Below, piece by piece: positions 41,755 through 54,340 of a stretch of 64,000 nt of DNA. The notes under the pieces are model-generated. The model was given only the letters and a program-made list of their open reading frames with translations, was not told where the DNA came from and did not search any database. The stretch comes from Sepiola atlantica (lineage: Eukaryota; Mollusca; Cephalopoda; Sepiida; Sepiolidae), in contig OY744529.1 in assembly GCA_963556195.1 (NCBI GenBank), positions 64,032,580 through 64,096,579 on the forward strand, given 5' to 3'. Made by a program: the position numbers and the translations under genes. Each line of letters begins with the position of its first letter. Position 1 is the stretch's first letter.

Positions 41755-44390
41755 TTAATTACTCCAAGATGAGCAAAATTGGCTAAATAGGCATCAAAAT
41801 TCACTAAGGACAAACCAGGCTCTTTGGTAAAGAGATTCCAATATAAACAACGAAATGCCTCTAAAATACCTTCGTTTGTGATCACAAGATGTCCATCTGG
41901 CAATGTGACACGGGCGATATATCGATCAGAAGCCCTTCATCATTCTTCTTGTGACAAAGTATCCGGGGCCCCATGGGGATCGGGTATCCTGGTGACGCGC
42001 TAGTATGCATCTTGGTGGTGATGCTATGCCCTGCGTCGAGACGAAGTGGAGATATAAAAATAGTATATAACTAGTATATATTTGACGTAGAAACGAACTT
42101 ATTCAAACAAAAGGAACGAGGCATCAGTCAGTCTCGTGAAGTCGTGTTTTACAGTCAGAGCCGATTACCACCAGAAACAAGGAAACAGTTGCCAGATGGG
42201 AAGTAAAGATTATGAAAATTTAATTATAATAATATCAGTAAGAGGATATTATTGTTTGAGTAAATGATATGTTTTGGATTCACGATTCTGTGAGGGCTGC
42301 TTTGACTTGGCAGATAGTTAATTGGGCCTGTCATCGTTAATCACGAACTCGGTCACAGATCATCTCCAGCTGTGTGACAGAATGAGAGAGCGTTTGTTTT
42401 GGCGATAACGCTTGGCTAGAAAGAAAATTCCATTTATTTTAGGGAAGGGGAGAGAGTGAGGCACGTGTTCCCACCCTCATTGAGAGAGGAAGACACCTAG
42501 GAAGAAAGATGGCAGAGAAGGGGGTGTACGACGCTAGACATCTTCAATAAAAGAATGTGCGTTTTTCACGCACGAGCAGTAGAGTAGAGAAGAGACGAGA
42601 GAGCCAGTTAGTGTTGGATTGTCAGCAGAGGGAGTCGGACGGACTCCGGTGCGCGTCAAGATGGCATGCGTCGATGAAAAGAAAACCGGACGAAATCCCC
42701 ACCATCGTCTTCGCCCACTGATTAGTGACTTAAACAACAACTTGTGAAACGAATTCACACACACAGAGAACCAACGAAATAACTTAGAGACAACACAACC
42801 TTTTGCTAAGGACATTTATGAATACGGTAGACTTTAATCCAATGTAAAATCAATTCTTTTATTTTATTAATATTTACTCTTCGATACAAAAAAACCCGAC
42901 CGAGTTGTTGAACATCGTTCTTTTCCTTTTGTTCTGCTTTGAATGATCTTTCGCCCTCACAGAGCCAACCGGTTGCTGTTTGCCCAGTGATCGCTCATTG
43001 ATATTAACAGCTTCAACGTGGGAGTTGGACGAGACAACAAGATCGGCGACATCATCATCATCATCGTCGCCATCCTGACCTAGAGGAATTTCGATCTACA
43101 TATTTTTTTTATTGCCACTACTACGATCGGCACAAGTGGGAGTCACAGTTTGGCACCATGACCAGAGTGTCACACCTGTGAGGTTGACGAAACCACCATG
43201 CACGCGTGTGGGGGTTCACATTCTGCACACAATTCAGAGGCCATATTTGTTGCTTTTCGGGGCATTCTTTTCAACTTAGCCCTAATTGCTACTGCCTAAT
43301 CCTCCTTGATAGTCAAGGAGACCAGTTTGGCCTTAATTATAGTAACTTTAGTGCTATCCCTCTCCTCCACTACCTGATCTAATCTAGACTCGATTGTCAC
43401 TTTTACTGCTCTAGATTCTAGGTTGTGTCAACGGCTAAAATCAGCAGAAAATGACCTAATTACTATCTTCAGGTGTTCCCACTACTTATTCCCAATTATG
43501 ACTGCTGTCAATTCCCGCTTTATTGTTAGTTCTAATTGTTCCTGGTTGTCCGTCACTTTGAATAACAAAGTGTTGAGCTAGTTGTCTTGGGCTTAGGCCT
43601 ATCTAAGTTTACCCGAACCCAGATTAACCTATGGCCCTAATAAACTATATTGTGGAAACGTGGGCATTCTAAAAGCCTTATGTCAACTTTTCTAATTAAG
43701 AACCGATCGATATAGCTTGAGTGCTGTACTGAACCGAAGCCACAACTAGCTGTCCAAGTCCACACTCTATCACAGGGTTTTCATTTCAGAACTTGTCAAT
43801 CAGACCAAACTTATTTACAAATTTACAAAACGCCACAACAACCTGATTTGGGTTAGTGCCCCTATTAGGATTAGTCTCAAAATCTAAATCATGATCCAAG
43901 ATCATGTTCTAGTCTCCTGCTAAAATAACCTGCCGAGAAGTATTCATGAATCGCTCGATCCACCGAAAGAATTGAACATGCTCACTGAGATCATTGGTTG
44001 CATAAACCCTGATAATTCGAAACACTTTATCCTTTATGGTAACATCCAGAACGCAGAACGCTTCATGGATCGATGAAGCAACGGTCAATTAACACATCAA
44101 AAGAACGCTTTACTAGCCAAGAAACCCCCCCCCCTCTCGAGCGATTATCAAAGTACGCTGAATAAACATTAAAATCCTTAGCCAGCACACTAATCGCTTT
44201 GAATAAAGTGGGACTCCTGTAAACAGCACACATCGACTCCGAGATATTATGCGGTTCGGCCCTCAGGCCCTGGACATTTAAACTAGCTTGCATGAATGCC
44301 ATCGTAGAGCCTTTAAGTTGGGTTTTCTCAACGAACATTGACAGAGTTATGGCATCAATAGCCTGTCCCATTAAACCTTCACCCATCTCA
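41755..44390 (-). pseudogene. ancient family-B-like LINE ORF2 relic (endonuclease and linker), LTR-interrupted
   Basis: Translated on the minus strand: ASLNVQGLRAEPHNISESM, VYSAYF, GVSWLV (44,390-44,063), then a region resembling CVLDVTIKDKVFRIIRVYA and a linker matching family B through 43,225. After the inserted LTR, it reads on at 41,949-41,755 with RVTLPDGHLVITNEG and EAF, parallel to B1 18,740-18,880. Start residue and QETH are lost and there are many stops and indels. RT is absent: the relic ends near 41,755. It is far more diverged than B1 and B2. Confidence 0.75.
41950..43220 (+). mobile_element. probable solo LTR (1.27 kb)
   Basis: Interrupts the LINE relic. It begins TGTGAC and ends TTCACA, short inverted ends typical of LTRs, and is flanked by ttct on both sides (41,946-41,949; 43,221-43,224). 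A TATA-like gatataaaaatagtatataa lies at 42,051 and a polyadenylation signal aataaa at 42,546-42,551. No gag or pol inside. Interpretation by structure only; the 4-bp duplication is short. Confidence 0.6.
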
Positions 44391-44399
44391 GTAGCGATG

Positions 44400-45895
44400 A
44401 GATGATCAAAATCTTTTCAGGGTTTTTCAATGGCTATTTTTAAATATTGCTAAAGGATGGGTTGTATTAAATACAGAATTAGCCTCTTCAATCATTCTCT
44501 AAATCTTTTCGCCTCAGGGAAGTTAAGGAGGTCTCCTATTGTTTTACCCTCCACCTCTCTAAAATGAACTATAATTTGTAATCCTCTCTTATTTCTCTGA
44601 TATTATGCAAATGTCCTTTCCAAGAAGAAAAGTTTGCCTTTTCCTACCCCTAGAGAAGGGCTTCTCTGCCTTTTTTTTTTTGCTAGGTTTAGATGAAGGG
44701 GGAGTATCAATTTGGGGGGTTGGGGGAGAAGTGATTAACTTGGCGTCAGAGTGCTTTTCAAACATGGGGAAAGAGGAGATGTTTTTAAAATTCTCGTGGG
44801 AGAAAATAGGGGGTACAGTTTGGAGAAATTTGAGGATAGACGAAGGGGAGGCTTTAGGGAGGGATTAGGAAGGTGCACTATTTAGGAGAGTCAGTTTTTT
44901 CCCTTCTGGCATAGGGCCGACAGCACATGACTTTTGGAGTCGGTTGTTCTTTTGGGGTTGGCGATTGAGGAGTTGATATTATAGGCAGGGAGCTGGATTT
45001 GGATGCTTTTGGTGACGGCAGGTGGGGAAGGGGGTCATTGACTGGGTGGTTTGGTTTCTTTATTTTCTCTTTTTTTCATCGATCTTTTTTTTTTAGTTTT
45101 ACAATCTCCACATATTTGTTTTTTCCTGGATCTTTGGAGATTTTATAGTTCTCCTCTTCTATCATTTTTTCCAGTACATCTAATCCTTCCTCAGTGTTTT
45201 TTTCCCTTAGTATCCATTCATTGTTCTTCCTTTCTTCCTCACATGTTTTTCTCATGACCACTTTGGAGGAACTAATCGGATATCCTACTACAGGAAGCCT
45301 CTTATTTCTTGCTTCCAAATAATAGGGAATCTCTTCAAATACTTTTTTGTTTAGTAATATATTAAACTTTCATACTCTCTGCCAATAGTCACAGGTGACA
45401 GATGAAAAATCTGCAAATTGGGACATGAACGCCTCCAAATGTTCACCATCGATATGATCGGGCACCTGGAAGACACTAACTGTGGTCCTTCGTTTTCCCA
45501 TGTATTCCGTCCTCATTATAAATTCCTGTGTGATGATGTCCGTCCTGGATAATTTTATGCAATCCTCTTCTAAGACAAAACGTACATTCCAGGTCATGTA
45601 GCCCTGGCTTTAATTATTCTCCAAGGTATTATTCTGGTAGTTGAAAATAGTTTCATGACAGCTTCTCTTGTCGACCAAGTTAAATTTTTGTTTTGCGGTC
45701 GATGACAAATGTCATTAATGTATTTTTTTTAATTCCCTCAAAACGAGGAAGATTTTAGTTCTTTCTCGATGACTAAATGCGAATATTCTTTTGACTTTTC
45801 AATAAATTTGTCGATGTCTATCAAGACAGAGGGTAAATGGGGGTTCTTGTAACTCCATAACAATTTCCTTTGGCTCAGGGGTTGAATAAGCCATG
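44400..45895 (-). pseudogene. ancient family-B-like LINE ORF1 relic
   Basis: The minus-strand ATG near 45,893 follows a leader and starts MAYSTPEPKEIV, with CLDRHRQIY-like sequence downstream. A shifted frame gives IDIDKFIEKSKEYSHLVIEK, parallel to B1 IQINVEQFVEEAKKCVHMVT. The piece 45,597-45,370 reads FIMRTEYMGKRRTTVSVFQV, clearly the RRM-like region of B1 (YILRTEYMGRRRSSVSFFNV). Later Lys/Pro/Glu-rich sequence (45,318-45,076) and FLSGKDICKC-type sequence near 44,620 complete the match. Many stops; no function. Confidence 0.78.
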
Positions 45896-46050
45896 ACCAG
45901 GAAAAAAATACTTTGGTGAAAAACCAAACGTCTCAATGAAAAGCGAATGGAGATAACAAATATGACAATAAAATATAACAGTAAATAACAATAATAAAAC
46001 TTTAACATAATCATAATCCAAAAAAGTAACTTTAGTTAAGCTTCCTCTTA

Positions 46051-46810
46051 AGCCTCAGTCACACGACATGACACGACTTCACTCGCCGCTACTTGTAGTA
46101 ACGAGTACCCGTCACAACGACTGAGCTAGTCACACAAGACGATTTCACTCGCCGCTACTTGTAGTAGCAAGTCGATTACCCATCTAGCAGTTCCGTACCT
46201 TTGTATACAGTGCCAGATTTTTTTTTTCAAACCAAACAAGCTTTGTCAGTTCCTGCTCCACTTTTCATAGATTTCTTCACTTTATTAATTTTATTCCTAT
46301 ATGGATCCTTCAAGTTCTTTATTTTCTTTTTCAAATTATCTTCACAAATAATCTCAAAACCAGCCTCAATTAGTTCATTCATTAAATATTTAAAATTGTA
46401 CTCCGACGCATTTTTCTTATATACTGTATATTATTTGTATCCCATAAACCTTCGTAGTTTCTGTAAATATCTAGAAATCTACTGATTTCATTAGCTGACC
46501 ATTTCAAACTTTGTTTTTCGGTCATGACAACAAACCGCATGACTGTGAGGTAATAGAGGTGAATATTGATTCGTAGCAGCTGCTATTAGGTCTCTAAAAA
46601 TCATAAAATTGCACGATATCAGGTCACGTGATCATGAAATTTCATGATACCAGGTCACGTGATCATGAAATCGCGCACTACTTGCGACTAAAGTTGAACA
46701 TGTTCAACTTTAGTTGCGGCAGGTAAACTAGTCGCAAGTTGAATGTGCTATTTGCGACTAACAGGTCACACAATGCGGCTAGGCTGAAGTCGCTTCATGT
46801 GACCGGGGCT
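46051..46810. mobile_element. PIF-Harbinger-like element (non-autonomous) with MADF relic
   Basis: The ends agcctcagtcacacgacatg and, inverted, agccccggtcacatgaagcg are related terminal repeats. A tta target duplication lies on both sides (46,048-46,050; 46,811-46,813), the TWA type used by PIF-Harbinger elements. Inside are a MADF-like coding relic, repeats of ggtcacgtgatcatgaaat at about 46,622 and 46,655, and a perfect 28-bp palindrome at 46,687-46,714. Confidence 0.72.
46190..46524 (-). pseudogene. MADF / Myb-SANT-like DNA-binding domain relic
   Basis: Minus-strand ATG at 46,524. Residues include LKWSANEISRFLDIYRNYEG, LWD, then after a one-base shift YLMNELIEAGFEI, LKKKIKNLKDPYRNKI and VKKSMKSGAGTDKACLV. 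The W...E...FL...Y....LW spacing and the SGAGTD box are typical of the MADF-type second protein of PIF-Harbinger elements. It ends in stops after about 105 residues. No DDE transposase accompanies it. Confidence 0.7.
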
Positions 46811-46813
46811 TTA

Positions 46814-48320
46814 GAGAGAGAATTATATATAGGCTCTTTCCTACTCTTACGCTAATTAGGCATACTGAATTGTCAGTATTGTGACAATATTGTCAGATTG
46901 AAAAAGGTTAATATAGAAACACTGTCTGGTTAAAAGGATTAATATGAAAATAATCTTGGTTTTCTTAAGTTATGAAAACGAAAGAGAATTTAAATGTGTT
47001 TTGGCACTAAAAGGGAAAACGGAAATTGATAAAAGAAAGAGAAGTTGTTTTTCATTGCCTCGGAGATTGGGGGTATGAGAAAGGTCATGGTCAAAAATGG
47101 GTGACACGCCATATGATCACTGTGGTCACGAACAGAGCAGAGTTGTTTAGATTCTCGGTATTGAATGGATGTTGAAGTGTTAAAATAACATAACTCCATG
47201 AATGAGACTCGAAAAAGACAGATCTGCTGTTCATTGCTGAAAGCCGTATGTGAGCATGACAGCAATTGATGCTCACCAGAAAAAGGGTTTCCCCGTAAAA
47301 TCATAACGTTTGTAAGAAATGGCAAATAATTTGTTTTTATTAAAGATAACAGGCCATGTGATTTGGTAAGTGGGAAGCTAGGACCCCATACATTGCCAGA
47401 ACTGGCATGATTATATGGGGCATGTGGAAATTGAGTGTCTGCTGAGAGACACTTCCCTGTCGTTAGATGACAGTTATTGAAGAAAGGGTTATCATTAATG
47501 TAATTCAGGAAAATACATTTTTTTCTATGAATATAAGTTTCGAGGGAGGAGGAATCTCCTCTTACTGAAGTAACAGTGGGAGATAGAAATAGATGAAGAA
47601 CTAGGAAAGAATACGGCGAGGTAGAATCTGTTAACTACTCAGGATATTAAGAGGGCAGATCCTCGCGATTAGAAATTACAAATATGGCAAGAAATAATAA
47701 TGAGAATATGTTTTTTTTTATTACTGAATTAATTTTATTGGAAGAATGGGTGGAGTCACGCCCAGTCTCAAAACATCTGAATATCAATATAAGCCAGCAC
47801 ACATTGAGATTCAGAGACTTACTTTTGCTTGCTACTGAAATCCAAGTGGTGGGTAATCATTTTCATGGGTACATAGATTTTTCACAATTCAAAAGTGACA
47901 TTTTTTTAACATTAAAACTATCCGATGTGACCTATTTGCGTTCTGTCTTTTATATTTCTCCCGGGAAATGCTGGGTGATGGGTCCTGCAAGCTAAACAAT
48001 AAAGCTCATCTAATACTAATGTAAGCTAGTAATTATAAACTTAATTATAGTAATTAAATTCAATTGAATACGTTGAGGCTTGGGCTTTTACGGCAATAAT
48101 ATTTTTTTTATTTATAATTATTTATTTACAGTGTAGAAAGCTATACACAAACTAAACAAAAACTAAAAGAAACATTAATTAATAAATCAGTTAAATATAA
48201 GATTTATTTGAATACTTAAAAAAATCGATTTCATTTGCTTGAAAACAACAATAAATTTTTAAAATATTTATTTGTAAATATTAAGGGGGGGCTTAGCCCC
48301 TTATTTAAAACTAGAGGTGA
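46814..48320. other. no supported gene
   Basis: AT-rich. A 103-codon ORF at 47,684-47,995 has no recognisable features. Nothing else supported. Confidence 0.45.
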
Positions 48321-48329
48321 GAGATTTTA

Positions 48330-48830
48330 TTTGGTTGAAAACAACAGAGTAAACACATTCAGAGTTGGTAAGAAGATCAATGCGAAAAACATACAGCTTG
48401 ATGAAGAGAATGACATCAAAGACCTGGAGAGCAGGAGCAATACAAATAAGAAAAATCTGCAAAACACAACTTACAAACAAAAACAAAATAACTGCCATAA
48501 ACCAACTTGCCATGTCAGTGATATCGTACAGCTTTGGCATAATAAACTGGCCACAAAAGGACATTAACAGACCAGACACAAAAACAAAGAAAATGGTAAC
48601 ACTGTACAGAATAATGTATCTGCCCAGAGGAGCAGGAGGTATGGGTCTCTCAGAAATTGACCATCAACATGGAGCCACTATGGTGAGCACTGGCCAATAT
48701 CTGATGAGCTCCCAGAATCAAAAACTTACGATGGTACATCAAAACAACCTCCATCACGAATCTGGCCAAACATTTTGGACAAGACTGTCTCACAGATTAG
48801 ACAAAAACATCAAACAAGCATTCCAATGAA
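48330..48830 (+). pseudogene. non-LTR reverse transcriptase C-terminal relic (different clade from A/B)
   Basis: The piece 48,365-48,829 contains KITAINQLAMSVISYSFGII, then W...RPDTKTKKMVT and YLPRGAGGMGLSEID. This is the thumb/linker region found after the RT palm in R2/NeSL/RTE-like LINE proteins (the pattern K...IN..A.PV..YS.GI.W, then LD..TRK, then YLPR..GG.GL). Upstream RT motifs are not visible and the frame ends at 48,829. Clade uncertain. Confidence 0.65.
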
Positions 48831-49479
48831 ATAGTGACGACATCAAGTGCAGGTTCTGGCACACAGAAGTATAGAATATGAGCCACCTGATATCCAGTTG
48901 TAAGGTTCTGCTGGGAGACAGCTACTATACAATGTGACAAAATGGAGTGTGTAAATATCCCCACAAGACCATCTGTAAAAAAATGAATATCCAGTGTAGC
49001 AGCAAGTCATGGGAACATATACAAGAAAGATCTGTTGGAGATTATACACCATCCACTATGACTATGCAATTCCTAGAGGTACATACTTTAAAAACACGTA
49101 GCTGTTGAACCTGACATAATAGTATGGGACAAAAATGTGAGAAGAGCAACCATAGTTGAATCAGTGTCTCTAATGATGCTGGCTTAAACAGAGGTGAGAA
49201 GGAGAAGACGACTAAGGTCTGATGTACAACATATAAAGAAACTGGAATCTTAGTAAGATCTTCATCATTCCAGTAATCATAGGAGCTACTGAGCTCATGA
49301 AAAAGAATTTCAAAAACTACCTGGCGAATATAACCGGTGAACAAAGTGCAAAAGAGATCCAAACAATTGTGCTTAAATGAACAGTTAGAATCCTAAAAAG
49401 ATCTCTCGGCTGGAGTATCTGAAATAGCAGATGAGTGTCTGGTATCTAGTAGGATGCCCCATCCACAGCAAAACAAAAA

Positions 49480-51040
49480 GATAAGAAAATTGAAAAAAGA
49501 AAAGAGAGAAACATTTTATTTTAAATATTTATCTTAAAACAATAGAGGGAGGGGTGTATTTCTTATTTAAAATGAGAGAAAAGTAAGCCTAACTCTACCT
49601 CTCCCGAACTGTCCTAATTTGCCGTTACCAAATTGTCGATCCCCCCTGACTAATTCTGTTCTAGTTGACCCCCAAAAGAATGAATATTTAAAGAAAAAAA
49701 GGTGCCTATATTTTGTCCGAGGCAATGCCGCCAAAATATATATATCAGCTTTGTGAATGTGTCTGTGTAGTTAGACACAGATAGATACACAAAGAGACAA
49801 TTTTTCTTCATATAATAGACTAGAAGGGCTACCCGGCATTGCCCAGAGCAAAATCTGTCTATCCGTCTCTCTATTTTTCTCTCTATCCCCCTCCCTCTCC
49901 CCACCCCTCTCTTTCTTCTCTGCCTAGCCCATTCCTCTCTCTGGACATACACACACACATACACAAAGACAATTCTTCATTATAAAGATTCCTCGAGGAA
50001 GAGAATTAACTCATTGATTAAAAATCAGTTACTTCCCTTTAGTTAATGGCTGGAAAACCGCCCCCCCCCTTCTGACGAAATCTGCGCCAGTTTAAGGTCA
50101 AAGAATGAATATTTTTTTCTAAATTTTAGATATTATTCAAACGGGCAATGCCGTTCAAGAAAATATCAACTTTGTGGGTGTTTGTTTTGTAGTTTCAGAG
50201 TTTTAGCTGGATATACACGCATAAACACAGACAACTGCCCTTTATATAATAAATTATTATATGTACTCAAATGCTTAACGGATTTAACACATTTGGTTTT
50301 TGGTCAGATATATTATATTACTAGAAGAATACAGGATGGGTAAAATCAATACCCGAACAGAACAATTTTGCACCATTTTTAAGTCCCCTTATGAAGATTA
50401 AAATCAAGATATAATACTACTAAACCATATGTCTAGAATCCTTATTCTAATTTTGATCAAAATTCATTACCTGATTTTTATTTTAGAAAATATCTCACAT
50501 TTAAGGCTTAAGCTTAAGGGGTCTTAAGAAGAAATTGAAATTCAAGGAACGTTGCTTAATTGATGTCTAATGACTATAACTCCAATTGAATGTAAATCTG
50601 ATATATTTGAATTTTCAAATGGGAGGCTGTGCCCATATTATGCCCTCCTAAAATCCCTTTTGAGGGGGGAATATTTATTGATTGATGTCTAATATCTAGT
50701 GTTAAAATTCCATGAAAATCGGAGGTATCTGAATTTTCACGAAAGGCTTCCGCCCCTTCGTTGTCCCTTTACATGTGACTAAATTAAACTAAATATAACC
50801 CATATTAGCCACCCTTAAGCCTAATGATCGGTTAATTAGTTTAAGAATAGATTCTATGCATAGAAATATATAAACATATACACATACCTAACTTTATATA
50901 AATAGAGATTAAATACTAAACGTTCAGCAGACCAATGGCAACAGATGAATTTTTTTTTTTTGCATTTAATCTTGAGCGATCGGATGATCTCACTTTTGAA
51001 AAAAAAGGGGTTTGGTAATAACATATGTATGAACGCATAA
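49480..51040. repeat. AT-rich region with degenerate dispersed-repeat pieces
   Basis: Two related stretches share agaatgaatattt, a ggcaatgccg motif, then atatcagctttgtg or atatcaactttgtg and ataaacacagaca-type tails (49,675-49,800 and 50,095-50,250). The motif ctacccggcattgcccagag lies at 49,830. No coding potential; class unknown. Confidence 0.5.
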
Positions 51041-51059
51041 TAACTTAGCGTATTATTAT

Positions 51060-51330
51060 ATAGATTATTATTATTTACTTACTTGAAGTTTTCACACAAG
51101 TCAGCATCAGTGATTGCTCACTGACAATAACCGGTAGTGTTTCCTGGACTCTGAGTGACAACAATTCTCCCCAGATTTTCAGTACTCTCCACCTTATCGA
51201 TAACCATTGCAAATGATTTTGCGTTATCACAACAGTCGCATATCATTGATATCTCGCTGGCAACGACCATTGTTTTTTCTGGGATTTGGGTTGCAATAAG
51301 CCTTCCAAAGGTCCCAGTACTCTCCACACC
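51060..51330 (+). repeat. dispersed repeat R2, copy 1
   Basis: Contains gattgctcactgacaataac, tcctggactctgagtgacaac and tctccaccttatcgataacc. The reverse complement of all three recurs at 62,140-62,370. Probably SINE-like; no head recognised. Confidence 0.6.
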
Positions 51331-51429
51331 CTTCCAGTAGAGGTCTGGTTATTGGTATTTAATCCTCCTTGACCCTTCATGACCATTTTGTGTGAGATCA
51401 GCTGTGGCTGGTGCCATCTCTTTTTTTAG

Positions 51430-51600
51430 TGGGTGGGGGACAGTTTATGAGATTTCTTGCAGTTTCAGTTACCTTGGGTTCGCATGGTGTTCTTTCTGTT
51501 TTTGTTTTATTTCTATTCCAACTTCCATGTGGGTGGTTAGTGTTTGTAGTTCATGTGGGTTGGTTTCCGCATTCAAAGATTTTCCTTAAGATTTCAGCTG
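51430..51600 (+). repeat. dispersed repeat R3, copy 1
   Basis: tgtgggttggtttccgcatt and gcatggtgttctttctg match, inverted, 61,670-61,790 (there followed by an ATT microsatellite tail). SINE-like by layout. Confidence 0.55.
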
Positions 51601-51754
51601 TTTTCATCATTGTATAGTCTCAGTTTTTCTTTTGATTTCAATTTCTTCCAGTCTTTTTTCCAGCTTTTTTGGGACTAGTGTTCCTACGATTATTGGTATT
51701 ATATTGACTTTGAAGAAGAGTTTCTCCTTATAATCAAGCTAACCCCTTTTTGTT

Positions 51755-51971
51755 CTTACCTAACGAGGCCTTCAAATTGGACACTTCATCAACTGTTATT
51801 ATTACAAATGGTGACGCCGACGTGACTTACCTAATGAGGCCTTCAAATTGGACACTTTATCAACTGTTATTATTACAAATGGTGACGCCGACGTGACTTA
51901 CCTAACGAGGCCTTCAAATTGGACACTTTATCAACTGTTATTATTACAAATGGTGACTCTGACGTGACTTC
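51755..51971 (+). repeat. three 71-bp tandem repeats with a primer-binding-site-like motif
   Basis: Units start at 51,755, 51,826 and 51,897, each cttacctaa(c/t)gaggcctt ... ttattattacaaa followed by tggtgacgccgacgtgactt (third unit: two changes). The 20-mer matches the complement of the tRNA-Trp 3' end, as I recall it, at about 17 of 20 positions, and ttaca just before it would fit an LTR end. No gag follows. Confidence 0.85.
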
Positions 51972-53227
51972 ATAGATGAATTAATAGATGACAAGATACG
52001 ACATTGAAGTTTACATAGAAAGACCTTTTATTTGGACTGTGCTGAAAAGGAATTAAAACAGCTAAGACTCAATCTTTATTTATAAAGGGTACTTGGTAGC
52101 AACTTGGTAGACATATTGTTGGCGATTTGGGTAAGCCAACGAAATACGTCTTGCCTAAATAATGTACTCACTTCAACTAGCGCAGGCGGGAAACCGAAAT
52201 CGCGTTGGCATTGTAAGTAGTCTGAGGAGTTTTGTGTTCCTACACAGAAACACTGATTAGCTGGTAGGCCAATCATTCAGTGGTACACCTGTCACTTTAC
52301 TGCAAAGGAAATTAGTATATAAGAATATGTGAATGCTGCACTATGTTAAAGATCTACTTGAAAAACGTTAAATAAAACTAAATTAAAGTGGAATGAAAAC
52401 TAATGAGAAAAGCAAAGCTTTTTTGTATGAATTCGTCGAATTATGGTTTTCATAAGTGAACACAAAAGACTTTAATTGCACTTTCAAAAATTGAAAAACG
52501 TTTATTATTTGAATCATCTCCATACAAAAATAAAGCTTAAATTGAACAAAACCTATTTAATGCAGGACCGGCGGGACAGTTATAAAAGTGTGGGGGGGTG
52601 GGGGGATCTCCTAAAAAGTGGGGGGGCGGTTAAACACATGCTTATATAACTTCATTATTGATGACCGTAAAGTGGGGGGGCCAAGTCAAAAAGTGGGGGG
52701 GCTTGAGCCCCCTCTGCACCCCGGTGCCGCCGTCCATGTAATGCATTTTAGCTTTCTGTTCTCTCGGTACATGGATGTCTCATAACGTTTTTATTCTAGC
52801 ATGTGCTTCGAAACATTCTATCCAGATTTCAGGTTCTTCATATTCAACAAAAATGCCATTTTGTTGTGATGTTCGAAGTATGTACTTCCCTTAGCAGACC
52901 TTCTAATAGGGAGCCCGATTAGTGTATACAAGGTACTTATAGACAATAAAGCTCTGTTATGCTAATTACTGTATTAGCCAAGACCAACCACATTACAACT
53001 CCTTTAATAATAGTCTCTATTTACTTGCCTCCTCATGAGAACAATGTTAGATGATAAAAGGTCGATTTTTAATATGGGAGATATCCAACTCCCCAAAAAG
53101 GGACACTCTGGATGGGACAAAACAAAAATGTCATCAGTCAAGAAGGATTTCTCCTCCTCTGACTGAAGATAGAACAGATAATTATTTATTTGCAAATAAC
53201 ATTTTTTTAAAATTTTTACTTTCATTT
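51972..53227. other. no supported gene; G-rich repeat at 52,565-52,740
   Basis: Four runs of gtggggggg and similar, spaced 30-60 bp, ending in ccccggtgccgccgtccatg, probably the end of an unclassified repeat. Short ORFs on the minus strand (52,076-52,276) show no recognisable features. Confidence 0.4.
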
Positions 53228-54340
53228 ACACCAAACAAGGCATATTGCCACTGAGACATAAGAGGCTACTGTGAATTAGGGGCCATTCATAAAGAGGGGA
53301 GGACATTCTAAATGGGGAATTGTGCAGCGACATGTTTGTTCACATTACATTCAAATTTCTGCATATTGGCACGGTTGGGAAAACAGGGAGCAGGAAGCAA
53401 ATTCCAAAGGAAAGCAGTTCGAGGGAAGAAACTCTTAGAGTAGAAAGTTTTCCGGCATCTTGGGATCTCCAGGGTGAAGGGGTGTGACTTTGCTGCTTCT
53501 TGCGTTACATTGAGGAGGTACAAGTGCAGCAAGTTCGTCGGAGCACATTCCGTTGAAGTACTTGAAAAACAAGTATAGGGATGCCACATTGCGGCGATGG
53601 GACAGGGGTTACAGCTTGGATCTCAGGAAGAGTGCTATCATCCATAGCAATAGGTGGTTAAAAATGTTTCTTATAATTGTTAAAGGAAAGGAGTTTTGTC
53701 TTGGTAGCATAAGCATACATTTTTGGCGGCCCTATTTTACTACAGATTGTAGGTCATTTTCTAAGGATTCAGCCATTGCTTTCGATATGTGGGTGTTCGA
53801 TTTGCTCGCATGTTGCGAATAGAGTGTGGTGTCATCAGTAAATATACCAATTTCAGATGCGATTACATCAGGGAGATTGTTTATGAAAATCAGAAATAAT
53901 AAAGGTCCAAAAATCGCCCCCTGGGACACACCCACATTAATGTGATGTTGTTTTGATGTACAACCATCGAGGACGACCTCAACCTTTCTTTTAGCTAAGA
54001 AAGATCTGATTATATTAAATATTTGTCCAGTAATACCGTACAAATTGATTTTCCTGAGAAGACCTTCATGCCAGACCTTGTCAAAGGCTTTGTATATATC
54101 AAATGCTACCGCCAGAGATTCACCTGCCTTGTACAGTGTATAGTATATGCATTCAGAGATGACCATAAGGATATCCACAGTGGAACAGGATTGCCTAAAT
54201 CCATACTGTTGGTGAGAAAGAAGTTCAGCATTTTCGAGGTTGTGGACTATTACTAGATTGATTAATGATCCAAACATTTTAGCATGGGGACAACTGCTTC
54301 TATGCCTGCTTTGGCTCATTCAGTTACCTCATCTGTCCAG
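53228..54340 (-). pseudogene. jockey-like LINE RT fragment C1 (minus strand)
   Basis: Minus-strand residues QYGFRQSCSTVDILMVIS, then FDIYKAFDKVWHEGLL (motif A), GVSQGAIFGPLLFLIFINNL (motif B), and FTDD in place of FADD (motif C), followed by MAESLENDLQSVVK to 53,732. After a frame break the C-terminal tail is at 53,589-53,308. Order and motifs are those of jockey/CR1-type RTs. The motif-A Asp is kept, but stops and frame breaks disable it. The 3' end near 53,228 (caccaaacaaggc) parallels C2 (aaccccaaacaaggc at 56,335). Confidence 0.85.

Noticed and set aside
47684..47995. 103-codon plus-strand ORF as a gene
   Set aside because: No recognisable domain, no splice or promoter context, in AT-rich DNA where such ORFs arise by chance.
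49650..49964. 104-codon minus-strand ORF with Arg-rich segment
   Set aside because: Overlaps dispersed-repeat and pyrimidine-rich sequence; the Arg richness reflects a TCTCTC-like tract.
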